Source of the DNA: Tanytarsus gracilentus
Taxonomy: Eukaryota > Arthropoda > Insecta > Diptera > Chironomidae
Assembly (NCBI GenBank): GCA_038502055.1
Contig: JAXRKN010000039.1
Span: 2,976,001-3,040,000, forward strand
Direction of reading: 5' to 3'
Length of the DNA stretch: 64,000 nt
Each line of letters opens with the position of its first letter. The first letter of the stretch is position 1. Of the stretch, positions 35,901 through 48,600 are shown piece by piece. A program made the translations under genes and the position numbers. Under the pieces are notes generated by a model that was given only the letters and a program-made list of their open reading frames with translations, was not told the DNA's origin and searched no databases.

Positions 35901-38900
35901 TTCTTCATGCCGAAAAAAATTAACTATTAAAAAATTCCGCAGGGCAAAATAAAGGCAGGTAGTCCGCTGGGAAAATGAAAAAATGCTAATTGAAATTAAC
36001 TGATAGCATAAATTTTGATGGGAAATGTTGTTATGTCGAGCATAAATATGCTGACCGTTTAACATTTATGTTAACAATGCACTCATGCAATTAGTTTGCA
36101 TTATGTTCCGATGTACATTTCGATAATAAATTTTAAACTTGTCGATCTTTTGCCCGATCGAACTAATTTATTTTGTAAAATATGTGTACGCAAAATTAAT
36201 GCAGGGGAGCTCACAATATTTAAAATGGATGATGATTTTTCTTTTTGAATTTTGAATTCTAAATATTTTAAAATTTTTAACCCAGAAATAGTTTTTTATT
36301 TCAATTGATAATGCGAAAGTCAAACAATTTATCAAAATCGCAGCATGAAGCGCGGATGTCCATTCGAAGATCAAAATACTCATTTCTTCCCATGACTCTG
36401 CACGAGATTACGATTGATGATTGTTCGTAGGAAAAAAATATCAATTTTGTTTGTTCACATTGAGCTTAATCACTCTTCAATGCAATGATTTAAAACTGTG
36501 GAAGGAAGATAGCACAGCAAGGCAAGGCTATCTAATCACTCTCCAATCACAGTATTGTGGCATTCATTTAATTTTTTTTTGCACAGACAATGATTAGAAA
36601 GATTTTTTGTTGAAGAAGCTTGAAGAGCTTAAACTCCATGGACACACAATGAGAGTCTTTCTTGACTACGCTCGAGAAAAAATAAATAGCAAATTAGTTT
36701 GGTGAATTTTTTTCTTTCCTCAAAATTCCTTTTGTGATATTTTAGTGGATGCTACTTAAAGCATGCTGAGCTTAACAGTACCAAAGAAAACACACATTCA
36801 TCAGTCATTTTGTACTTTTAGTTCCAGCAGCAGAATTTTTTCTGTATTGAAAGACGAAGCTTAATGAATCACCAACCAAGAGAGAGAGAAAATAAATGCT
36901 TTCATTGATTCCATAAAGATCGTGTGAGGAGCTTAAAGAGAGTTGAACATTATTAATAATACATGTTAAACTGGCAGCATCTCTGATAATGCTCGTCTTA
37001 ATTTCTTTTTGCTTTTGCGAGGGTTGGAAATTTTAAACATTTTTTTTAAGTCAAAGTTTAACTTTAAAAATTATCATTTTTTTTTGAAAATATTTAAAAA
37101 AGTTCAATTAAATTTACAAAATTCTCGCTTCCAACCATTTATTTATTGACTTAATGTTTCACAACCTTATTAATATTAATTCACAACTGATTTCGCTGTG
37201 TAAACAACAATCTTCAGTTCTGCAATCAATTAGTCAAATAATGAAGTTAATATAAAGGAAAAGAAGAGAAAAAGAATCGTTGGAAGCGAGGCAGCGATGA
37301 AATGAAAATAAAGTGATTTCGTGCTGGTGATGATCGTCGATAAATCGGCCTGTAACAATTTGTTAACTCATCATCGGAGAGAAGCAAAAAAAAAGCCAAA
37401 ATAATGAATTGTGTGGCGATTTTTATTTTCACTTGACTTCATTTAACTTTTTTTTTCGCTTCTCGAGAGCATTCAAGCGCTCTCTCGATTGTCCAATAAA
37501 CTTTTATTATATTTTTGAACTGATTAATTGATGGAACAAGCACAAGAGAGTGAAATCCATTTACACATCACTAATTTTGATGGACCGTCAATTTAATTGA
37601 TTTCATTCGGCATGGAGTGCACTTGCAGAGTATTACGTTTCATTGTAAGCTCAAGTGATCAAATTACAAAGTAATATGGCCAATTTAAAGGGATTACGTA
37701 AAAGGGCCTCAATTAATGAACATGCGTGAGCAAAATAATTTGAGGTTGTTAATTTTTTTTATAAAATTAAAGCTAATATTTTATATTTTAAAGTTCATGA
37801 TGGATGCAGACTAGACCATGAGCCTTTTAAAAAAAATTCAATAAAATAATTCCACTTAATGAGCGAACGTTAGCGCATCACGTGTCATTCTTTTTGTGCT
37901 TTAAACATTTCTTTTATAAATTTACAGTCGATAATTTTACGACCTCCGATTGACTTAGGCTTTTGTGCGGGAGATCGTAAAACATTTTCATATGTTAATT
38001 CTTTTCTCTCCATAAATTTATTGTAACAAAACACGGTCGAGGTTTGGCGGGCGTAAAATGTTTTCATCAAACCACACCAGACCTCATAAATAAATTTCTC
38101 GCGCTCGTTTTGTGTTAATTTTTCAATTCTTTTGAGAAATTCTTTCACTTCTTCATCTTTTTTTTCCTTCGAACATAAGAACACACCGAGGAGTGTGTGA
38201 ACCACAATGAGCCGATCATCAATCTTTTCTCTCCTTTTTTCCTCTCGTTGAAACAATTTTAATTACAAACAGTTATCGCTCAATTGTGATAAATAATCAT
38301 TCGGTAATTGCCTCGATGGTCAAGCCTGCAGGCTAGTTTCGATTGAAATCTCGGTGTTTGAATTTTTATCGTGATCAAAAAAATGAGAAATGAAGTTTTA
38401 GAAATTTTTTTTGGTTATTTGAAAAAATTCAAATTTTTCTCTTTATAACCCAAAAACCTTTGACCATTAAAACCGATTCGAGTTCAACATGACTCCAAAA
38501 CAGTAATATACAACAATATCCATCAACTACCCGCCACTCTCCGGTGAGCTAAAAGCATCTTTTGTTATATTGAAATTGATATCTTCGAATTTTTACCGTG
38601 CAAATAATATTAACACGTTTTTTCATTACATACTGGGCATCAAGTGCGAGTAATGTTCATTCATTATTGTTGCTTTTATGCCAATATAATAATGGTGATG
38701 ATGAGGCGAGAGCATGTAGCGATGAAAGAGAGTAAGACAATCCATGCATTGAAATCTTTTGTTCGAATAATTCATTCACTTATTTTCTTACTACTCGTCA
38801 TCACTCGGGCAAATGACGACAGTCGTTTATGAGATTTTTTTATGGTCGCACATTTGCATAATATAATAATTAAATGAATGCACATATAGTGATGCGAGTG

Positions 38901-41900
38901 AGTGAGAAAGAAGAATACTTGGAAATGTCAACGGGACCTAGAAGGAGGTTCAAAAAAAGTGGTGACACTTTGTATGAAATTCATAAAACGAATTTTAATT
39001 AAATTTTTTTTTATATAATTTCAATAAAAATCTTTTAACACTATAATTTTCATGTCATGCCATGGTTGCTGTCCACTCCCAAAACTCACCCAAGAGTAAC
39101 TCAGTAAGTGTAAGAAAAAAAATTTCATTTCTTTTCGATTAAAAATCTCTTGCCGATGGTTTGCATGATGCATGCGTTGTTTTTTTCTGCCGGTTTAAAT
39201 ATATTTAAATTGCATTTAAAAAAATTTACTCCACAGAGCGAAAATATATATATGGGCTTATCATGTACTGAATATATTTTAATTGCATGGCTGCAGCCCA
39301 AACGAGTCTTTCTCAAACCTCGCACTTAGCATATATGCACACACGTTCGCTCCACTGAACAAATATATCTCGTCGATATGGAAATTCGTGAATTGAAGGA
39401 GAGTAAAAACTGAGCAAAATTAATGTTCATATGCAATGCGTTGATAGCATTAGTGATTATGATCGCCTTGCGTTTTTTTTCTATTGAGTCTGCACGAGAG
39501 AGTTTAATATGTATTTAATCCCATATGTGCCTGCATGCATAAAATGTAATTTAAATAAACACACGCCGGATAGTATAAATAATAATATTTAATTTATCTC
39601 TCCACTGTTGTTTCGCATATGCAAAAAATCAGTCACGTAAAAATTGCCTTTTTTACTTCTTCGTACTCTGCTCGCTGAATTTTCGTAATCGATTTCTATA
39701 TGCGTGATTTTATTTCAAAATATTTAATTCAATTTAAATATTTTTGAAGTGCAATTGCAAACTTTTAATCCGGATTTGCAAAATTGAGTCTAATTAAATC
39801 TGCCAAGAATTTTGTAAAGTTTATATTTTTTTTGCATAAATTTATTCATTTAACACCAAATCCAATTAGCATTAAAATATATTCAGATTAAAAATTCAAA
39901 TTAGTTCGAGGGCTGCACATGATATCATTCCGTATAGTTCACATTAAATAATTTTCTAAGAAATAAACCGCACATATTTTCGCGAACAGATCATGACAGA
40001 CTTAAAACTATTTAATAAAGGTTTTTTTGCTATTTGAGCACCGCTAGGAGTGTCATTATACGAAAAGATTATTTTATAATAAAAAGAGCAAAAAGGCAAG
40101 GCAGCAAAAAAAGAGATTGAAAATATAAGAAAAAACATAACACATAGTAATGCGTCTACATGTAATACATATTTTGAACTGGTTTCGAGAATTAATTTAT
40201 CGCCAATGTGTGTGACGTAATTTTGCTTCTCATAGATCTATTTATTTACGTGCTTGCGGGTAATTTTTGTGTCTGAATCGGTTAATTGCATCGCGATGAG
40301 TACGAGGAGACGAGACAGCGCGCGAGAGGGATGCTGAGCATGAAATTGCTTGATATAATAAAAGCAACGATCACGACAGAGCTAATAACTCGGCGCAGTG
40401 TTAAAGCTTTCATTCATTAATAATCTACATATTTATACGATTTTCCGTCTGTAGACGTTTGTTAAGAATCGATGAGTGTACATAAAATCCCGTAGTTTTA
40501 ATTATAAGTCGAATGAAAAAAGAAAATCACTGATCGATTGATCGAGAGTCAATTTCAGAAGCTTTTGATCATGCGGTGATGTAGAACACAATTTTTGAAC
40601 ATTTAACGGAATTTTTTAAATTGATTTTTTTTGTTAAAAAAAATTGGGAATTTTCCTAAAATTACAACAAGGACAATAAAAATAATTATTACGCATAACA
40701 TTTTAGCAAAAAGGAATTTTTTTCTCACTTTACTCTCGAATGTTCCATTTAAGGCATGCGCTGTGTAAATGCTGCGTTTGTACATTGACTTAAACATTGT
40801 ATACATGTTAGAACTATTAGTCATTGTAATTAATAGGCTTTCGTGCTCATGTTGCTCATAAGTATCTCACGCCGTTGTCGGCGTAATGCGCGTGTGCTCA
40901 AAATAGTTTTTAAGTTGAATCGAAAGAAAATGTGTTTCGTGTCTTTTTGATTTTACGAGTTAAAAGAAATTAATAAAGTTGATCGAAAAATTAAATTTAA
41001 AATAATTTTTTAGCAACTCGAAATTTTTAACGGTTTTAGAAAAATCAAATTATTCTTTAAATTTTACACCGCGCTACTTTCAGATGATCCCATTAAGAGT
41101 TCAATTCAATATAAATCGCCTTCTATCCTCACTCTCCAAGCTCATTTGATATTACATCTGCATGAACGGCAGAAAAAATATGAAATATATATTCATAAAG
41201 ATTGAAATATAGGTTTGGATATTTTTTTTTCAAATTGAACTCGAATGTCGGCTGCCGTCTGATATGATAAATGACAGAACTTCTGAAGTTTCTCTCGACG
41301 CGCCATAACTCATTGCAAAAATCTATTTTTCTATATTGTAAAATTGCGGCGTGCAGCCCTAAATACTTAAAATGCCCGTAAGTGCAGAACATGCGCTAGA
41401 CGCTGCCTTGTCTTGTTTCATCCGAGCTGCGGACTTATTTAGTGAACTAGCCAGCATAAAGTGCAAAAAACAATGAGTGGAATTTACATCGTCTCCTCAA
41501 AACTGGTTGAACTTTCTGACTATTTCCTTGTTTTGCGAAGTGAATTTATCCAGGGATGAAAACTTTAAATTTTAGCTCCACTTTGTATTAATTTAGATTT
41601 TTAAAACAAAATAATTTTAAGTTAAAATTTTAATTTTTCAAAAATATCTTCTCAACTCAAAAATTTCTTCATTATTTCCTTATTCTTTCAATCAGCAATC
41701 AACTTCATCCTCTTCACATGCACAACATTTTTTTACCGCTCTATGACGAACATTGCACAATAAATATAAAATGTATTGTCTGCATGTTAGAAAATAAATA
41801 ATAAAAATTCCTCCGCTGAGCATTGCAAATGTTTTAATTCTCTTTTCCTTTTAGATCTTTTTATTTTTCGCTACCAATCTCACGAATGAATGATGAATTA

Positions 41901-44900
41901 TTATTTGAAAATGTTCAGAGTGTGTTTGCTGCCGCGCGATGTGCTGACTAATGCGTTTCGGTTTCGCTTTTTTTAAGCCAATATCTGTGTCAATCGCGTA
42001 TATATCGAGATTATTGAAAAAAGAGAAAAATGTGGGCTTCTTAGAAGCAATTTTGTATGTTTGCAGAATAACGAAGAGAGAATTATGACAATTTGTTTTG
42101 TTGTGCAAATTCAGCCTCTTTATTATTCCATAAAATGAGGTGATGATTGCGGCAATCTCACGAAATTTTTTTTGTCAATTTAGTGAATGGATTTTTTTAA
42201 TAAGAATTAATAAATTTGATTGTTTATGGAAATTGACGGATAAACTTTAATGAACGATAAATTGTTCTTAAACACGTGTTTTTGAAGTTTTAAAATTTCT
42301 TGTTAATAAATTCATATTTCTAATTTCAATATCAATCAGATTTGGTTAAACCTCCTCAAGAACACCTCAACGATAACCTCAACCCATGTCAGTGATCTCA
42401 TATTCATGTAAATTATATGAAAATCGCATGAATTTCTCTCCAACACTGATAATTAAGGTGAGATTTCTCATATATGCGCGCATGAATTAAAAACTGCCCA
42501 TTTCTAATTGATTAATGCACCATGAATGAAGAAAAGCGAAGGAATAAAATGGTGAAGTCGTCAAGTCAATTCTGAAGCATGAAAAAGAAATTGAATAATA
42601 GGAAATTTTCTGCTATCAAACGCCGCAAACCAGTAAATCGCCAAGCATTTGAGCATAAAGGAAAGAAGAAGAGGAAAAATATTTTTTTATACCTCTCGCC
42701 AATGTACATGCCATGAATTGCTCTATGGCTAAATGATACCGGTTGTACGTCTATGTTTCTAGGTTACCCGTAGCTTGAGAAAGATACGCGATACCCGACG
42801 ACTCCCCTCTTGTCCATAAATATTGATATTGCCAATTAAATTCTTCGCCTCTTATTTCTGTACAGCAAAAAAATATATTACATTGATAAGAAAAGCTTTT
42901 TTACACAAAGCTGTTTTGTGAGTCACAAGTTTCTACATTTAATATAAGCAGTATCACGACAATATGTAATTAAAATTTTATAATTACATTAAAAGTGTGC
43001 TGAGAATAAATCGAGAAAGAATTCTTCATTTGCGAAGAAGCATAAAAAGAGTGTTGATGGGAAATCCTGATTGACAAACGCGACAATACTTAATTTTTAT
43101 TAAAACAGAACCAGTTGAATATTTTAAAAAAACAAAAAAATTTTAAATTGTTTATGCATTTATAAAATTTACAGTTACACAACTGTTCAAACCCGTTCGA
43201 TCGTCCTTTAATTTCCCTTTCGAAAAACGTCTCCCAGTGGTCGCTTTATGAAATCCGCCACATCGATCAATATCAAGATGATGTATGTGTGAAGTTTCAT
43301 GCGATTCACTCATTGGCGGATAAGAGAGAAAAGAGTTTCGCGTGTCTGACATCGCCAAAAACTGCGACTGATCGAAAGTTTTTTCTTCTCTCCCGAAAAA
43401 AAAAGTAATTAAATTCACTTGCGATTACAGCCAATGAATGAGTGAGCGAGAGAGAAAAGACAATTGTACCGCATACACGAAAATATTGAATTTTTTTACC
43501 TCCTTCTGCACTCCCCGCTGATCATCATCTCTTTTTAATAATTTTCAACTTTCTCAAAAAAACAAAAATTAAATTTCTTCACGAAGACGTTTTGAGGAAT
43601 TTTGAGACTGCAAAATTGAGGTAGAAAGCATTCATGTTGTAGTTTAAATTAATTTTGATGTTTAATATTAAGAAATGTTACGAGACATGCGTGCCTCACA
43701 TATTCTACTTTATGAAAATGTTCAATTACTGTCGAACGCCAAGAAAATGTAGACAAAAATTTAAAGATTTATTTTCAAACAATAAATGAAATGTCAACTT
43801 CGCATCCATCGACAGTATAATTAAATTAAAGCTGATTTGAGAATGCGGTAGCTCAATTCAATTTAAAGAAAATTGTTCTTCCTGATAAGCATTAAGTACT
43901 GAGAAGTGAGCATTAAGTACGAACGTGTCTTTTTATTTTCATTTTTCTGATTTCAGTCGAAAAAGGCGGCACAACGCTTTCATTCAATTTTTGGCCAAAA
44001 ATGTCGGGTTAAATATTATTTTGTTTCATCTTTCTTCCCATCCTTCTTCAAGCTTTACCGCTGTGGCTGCAGTTCCATAGAAGCGAGCCAGAGTGATTTA
44101 CGAAATATTTACACAAAAGCCATAGCATATAAAGAGAGTAATGAAGGAATTAATTTTTATGTGCAAACGATTTACTTGCAACAAATGTGAAATTAATTTA
44201 ATTTAATTTATTGAAATGTTGAAGCGTTTTATAAAATTTTGCTCATTCCACAGGCTGCCGAAATTATGTACTTAAGAAACGAGGACTTAATTTATTATGA
44301 GTTTATTGAGAAGGCATTTCTTTATCATCTCTCCTTCCACCTGCAGCACTTACAGAGAAAATTTTGCCGCTCATCGCTTAATCTCTCGAGTGCAGTCGTA
44401 ATCTTAAATCTTTAAAGTCCGAAAAAAAGAAGAAGACGAAAAAATATAATTGGATAAAGCTCTCATTGTGTCGCTCAGATTTAGGTAATGAATAACTCGC
44501 TATTAAGATTAAATCCTGCTGATAACTTTAATGCAATGAATGAAATTGATTTCTTCCTCTCTGTCCGCTGCAATCGTGTGCCGTATTAAAGTCCTTTGCG
44601 GAAATTTTATTTTCATTTTTTTAAATTTTAATATTTTTAAAATTCTCGTTAAAATTTAAAAAATAAGATTTAATGAAATTTCACCCAAATTCCCACAAGG
44701 GAGCTCGAAACTTTCTTGCGGGCAGATAAAAAAATTAATTTAAACTCGCACGTTCGCTATATGTCGCCCATTTCCTCCTGTCATGTTATGAATACTTAAT
44801 GAATATTTTGCAAAAAGGTTGAACTAGGACATTTTTATAAGCGACATTTAATAATCATTATGCAATGTGTAGAGACTTTATCTTAAGCACTTGATCTCCA

Positions 44901-45665
44901 AGTGCGGTTAATCAATGGTTAAAGTACCAGTTATTGAATAAATTTTCATATTATCATTTAATCGCCTTTGATCTTTTGTGGCAAATGTTATTAAAACAAG
45001 CCATAATTTAGATGAGGCTTTTTTTCAGATGAAAAGCCTTAAATTTTAATAAAAAATCGATAATGAGAAAATGAAAAGAGGAGAAAGATAAGAAAGGGGG
45101 AGGTTCAAAAATTTAGTCATGACTTTAAATTTTTTTAATCAAAATAATTTACAAAATTGTTAATTTCTGATAATTTTTTAAAAAATATTTAAAAGTTTCC
45201 CCAATTTTTTGATTGATCCCAAAGTTTTAAGTGATAATAAAAAAAGCCAAAGAAGAATTCGCTATAAAATTCGAGTCGACCGAAGGCGAGTTAAAGGTAA
45301 AAATTCACCGTAAAGGAAGTCAAGACAATAACAAGAAGTAATATTAACACAAGCGAGCTCGCTCACGAGTTCGATCTTTTTAATTAACGAAAATTTATCA
45401 CGGGCATAATTAAAGGCGTTCCACTTAGAATGAAAATTTTGTAGCTCACCTGATCAAAGCCCTGTAGTGGCTGTTGGTCATTGTTATTACTGCTATTCAC
45501 ATTATTCCCGCTTTGCGAGCCTTGATTGCCTTCTTGTTCCGGCGGTGCTGAGACAAAATCAAAAAAATCTGTCTTAGACAAATCTTCGGGTCGAAATGAT
45601 TCGCTAATGTCCATGCTTGTTGCTGATGTCATTTCGTCTGATCCGTTATTGAATATAGGTAGCAT
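29954..45665 (-). CDS. C2H2 zinc-finger transcription factor with two C-terminal fingers
   Basis: There are seven coding exons: 45665-45450, 32973-32781, 32422-32006, 31761-31600, 31187-30966, 30769-30359 and 30169-29954, giving about 611 aa. I do not recognise the orthologue. Two adjacent C2H2 fingers lie near the C-terminus (about 516-564): CSICSKGFKDKYSVNVHIRTH and, after TGEKP, CSLCGKSFRQKAHLAKHYQTH; the intron falls in the linker. The N-terminal 500 residues are acidic and Ser/Asn-rich, probably transactivating. A basic KKKYKK patch (about 453) may be a nuclear signal. All junctions are phase 0 except the entry to exon 2. There the protein-like frame is one base off from exon 1, so a frameshift, assembly error or missed micro-exon is likely. 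Exons 3 and 5 both encode an EWxxxxNEIKxWE module. Confidence 0.8.
31821..31891. repeat. Minimal 71-bp fold-back element (CAAGGGAT arms)
   Basis: It begins CAAGGGATGGAAATTTTT. Its reverse complement begins CAAGGGATTGACAATTTT. It lies in an intron of the zinc-finger gene and is the clearest and shortest member of the family. Confidence 0.65.
37017..37138. repeat. Short AT-rich fold-back element (GGTTGGAA arms)
   Basis: The left arm is GCGAGGGTTGGAAATTTT. The right arm, reverse-complemented, is AAATGGTTGGAAGCGAG. They share GGTTGGAA. The core is A/T only. It is closely related to 3782-3885. Confidence 0.5.
37885..38256 (-). other. Orphan open reading frame, no ATG, within the large intron
   Basis: The frame is 123 codons, opening after an in-frame TAA and ending KEMFKAQKE-stop (…FIKEMFKAQKE). 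It has balanced, charged, protein-like composition (EFLKRIEKLTQNEREKFIYE; VWCGLMKTFYARQ). The first in-frame ATG is far inside, so it would need an upstream exon, or it is a remnant of a gene. I do not recognise the family and found no splice partner. Confidence 0.3.
43152..43418 (-). other. Open reading frame of 88 codons, possible alternative first exon
   Basis: It starts at an ATG, has less A/T bias than its surroundings, and reads SQFLAMSDTRNSFLSYPP and DRCGGFHKATTGRRFSKGK. A possible donor (ACT|GTAAAT) near its end would leave phase 0, matching the other exons of the zinc-finger gene. It may equally be an enhancer with a chance open frame. Confidence 0.25.
44593..44700. repeat. Short AT-rich fold-back element (TTTGCGGAAATTTT arms)
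   Basis: The left arm is CCTTTGCGGAAATTTTATT. The right arm, reverse-complemented, is CCTTGTGGGAATTTGGG. It is related to 332-448 and 62603-62722. Confidence 0.5.
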
Positions 45666-48600
45666 GTAGATGAACTCTCAGTTCGGTGTTTGTGTGTGTA
45701 TTTATAACGTCCGCTTTGGTTAGCGAAATTCTTTCTCTCTTTCCACTTAATTCGACGTCACCCGAAAAAAAAATATACACAAAGTCGATGAACGAATGAA
45801 TTTTTCTTCTTGTTTTTTATAAGTTTCTGGTATTTTTGCTTATATATTATTTGTTTTGCTTTGCTTAATTTCCTCTTCGTTGCTTAGTAAATCAGTCCAG
45901 TTCGTGTGTTCCGTTTTTTCTCGCTCTCTCGCTTAGCGCTTCACTTCTTCGTAGGAGACGACAATGACGATGACTTTTTAAGTCGTTCTCTGATTGATCT
46001 TATACTCATCATCATTATCGGATGAAATAGATGGTCTGGAGAGTAAAAAAATTGTTAAATTAGCGTAAAGTTTTTTGCATTTCTTCTTTTTTACATGTAT
46101 GAAAATATATTTGATGATAATGATTGGTTACTATATGAAAATAGGGAGGTTGCAGGTAAGATGTTAAAAATTTTGATAATATGCTAATTTTCGTGGAATG
46201 TTGTCATGCTAACAGAAAAAAGTAAGCCCATAATTTTGCCAACATTATACAAAAACAATAATTTACATTTAATTTGACAAAATTTAAATGGCATTTGAAA
46301 ATAAATTTAAATAATTGAGATGTTTATTTTTTAATTTCGAGTTAATTTTAGTTACAGTTAATTTCAAATAAATTAACGTATTATTCGATTTTGAATATTC
46401 TCGGATTATCTCAATAAAAAGTCGAATCTTAAAAAATGTTTTCATAAATTCTAAAATTACATTAATCGTTTTTTAACTCTTCTTCAATAAATTCCCTCAA
46501 GGTGTCTTTCATCAAGACTCTCTAATAAATCATAAATCTATCTCCAGAGAGACCTGCAATCACGTTGATAAAATTACTTCTTAATCGTCAATCTCAAGTG
46601 CAATTGAGTTTCTCTTAATCATCATTCAGAAACATCTTCGGACTTTCATCATATTAGTAAATTATATTAAATCACAATGCGCATCATCATTAAGGAATGC
46701 ACATGTTATAGGAGAAAAAAATCTATGTCACTCTCTCATGGGAAGAATTGCAGCACACACTAATCGAATCAAAAAGGCATTTAAAAAAGTTATTGATGGA
46801 TTTGTAGCAGTTTCAATTTATGAGCAATTGAATTGACATACGAGATCATCGTAATTATTTTACTCGACTGTGTACACTCTCAATGACGAGAGATGAGATG
46901 AGGTAGGCAGGTACAAAAACACACTGCACAATATGCCTTCATTCATCTTGCCTCAAAGCCATTTACTACATTTTTAACGAGTCGAAAATTGACGTTTTTA
47001 CTGCTCACAATTCTCATCATCCTCCACGGTGTTGTTAAGGTACAATAGAGTCACTCGAGTCGCTATGGTGCACAAAAATAGAGAGTGTGCTGGTGTATGC
47101 TATTTTTTTGATGATTAATTGCCTGATAGAGGTGAAGCATAATTCTTTATTAATGATTAGTTTTGTGTGTACTTGTTACTGCCGCTGTACGACGTGTTTG
47201 CCCTATTAACCGTAAACTATAAATTTCTCGTTTTACGTGAACCCGAAAAAAAATAATCGATTTCATATTTTTTTCAGCTCGTGAGTTTGAGAAATTCTCG
47301 TGTGCTTCACTTTCAGATGGGTAATTATACACACGACTCTCTCGCAGGAGTTTCATTTTTCAAATTAATACTCTAAAAGTACTTAATTGCCTCATAAAAA
47401 AAAGTGAATATAGTTTCAGCAGATGATGCACGTAGTTATGAGATAAAATTTATCTCGAGTTTCAGATGAGAAAAAAGATTTTTGTGTTTTTAAGTAAAAT
47501 TTCAACGGAAAAAAGTTCAGTTCAGGATTTAATTAAAATGAGGTGAAAAATACTTTTTTTATCCAAATAATAAATTCACTTTTTTTTCGCTCGTTGCAAT
47601 CTTTTCTTTCTTCGGCATAAATAAAGCTTAAAGCACTAAAACAACACTGGAAGCATTAAATTGATGAGATGTGCAATAAAGCGAGAATTAAAGAAAGTTT
47701 CTCTTGCCAAAATTGCATTTTTAGTCTTCCCAAAATGAGCATCAGTAGCGGGACGTTGTGTCACTGTCATTTAATAAAATCAACCTTAATTGTTTTTCTC
47801 TCTCTTACACACACCATACTGTGATTACATTGTCCGCTCACATATATAAAAGTGAACAGATAATATTTCTCAGGAAAAAAAATCAACAAATAGTTAATAG
47901 TCCACATTCGTCTCTAAGCTCTTTCTCACTCGATTCGAGTAATTTATTATAGAGAAACTTTTCTCTGACATCGAAAAAATTGTATTCGAGGAATTCTGCT
48001 ATGTGAAAATTTTAACTCGCTCAAGTCAAAAATGGAACTTTAATTAAAGTCGAATATCGTATGATTATCAAATCAAGCTTGAGAAGTCAATTATGAGGTT
48101 GGACAGAGACGATTTAATTAAAAAAGGTTTCACGGAGCTTAATCAAGGGCGGGTTTAAATTGATTTCTGTTAACAACTAAGAGGGAGGGACACACTAACA
48201 GTTGAGTTTTTAAAATAAGTCTCTTCACCTTGTATCACCGATAAATTCTAAAATCCACTTTACTAATCGAATCATGTCCATGTTGTCTTCATTTCGCTGT
48301 CGCACATTGATTGAGCTTACCTTAAGCTAATAATTTGTCTTTGAAAGAAGATTTTCAATGTCTAGCATATATTTTCAACACGACTATCAGAAGCAATTTG
48401 AAGAAGAATGCTTTGCGCTGTCTGGAATGGATATGCTGTGCCTGTGCGCGCGGCACATATAAACACTTTGACGGATTGACATTTTAAATGAGGGCTACTT
48501 CTTGCTGTGTGTGCCGTATGTATACAGAAATTCTTGCTCGTACATGCAGGCACAGCAGACACATCTCAAACACAAATATTTTCTTAACAAATTTTCCCAT

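Larger units (their letters stand above)
32974..45449 (-). other. 12.5-kb first coding intron of the zinc-finger gene
   Basis: It is bounded on the minus strand by donor CAG|GTGAGC at 45449 and acceptor AAAATAG at 32974. I can support no exon of another known gene inside. It contains fold-back elements (37017-37138, 44593-44700) and two open frames worth noting (37885-38256 and 43152-43418, both minus). Long 5' introns in developmental regulators commonly hold enhancers; here that is inference. Confidence 0.55.

Noticed and set aside
45091..45205. Possible further fold-back element (GGGGGAGG ... TTTCCCC)
   Set aside because: Arms match for too few bases to separate from chance in this composition.
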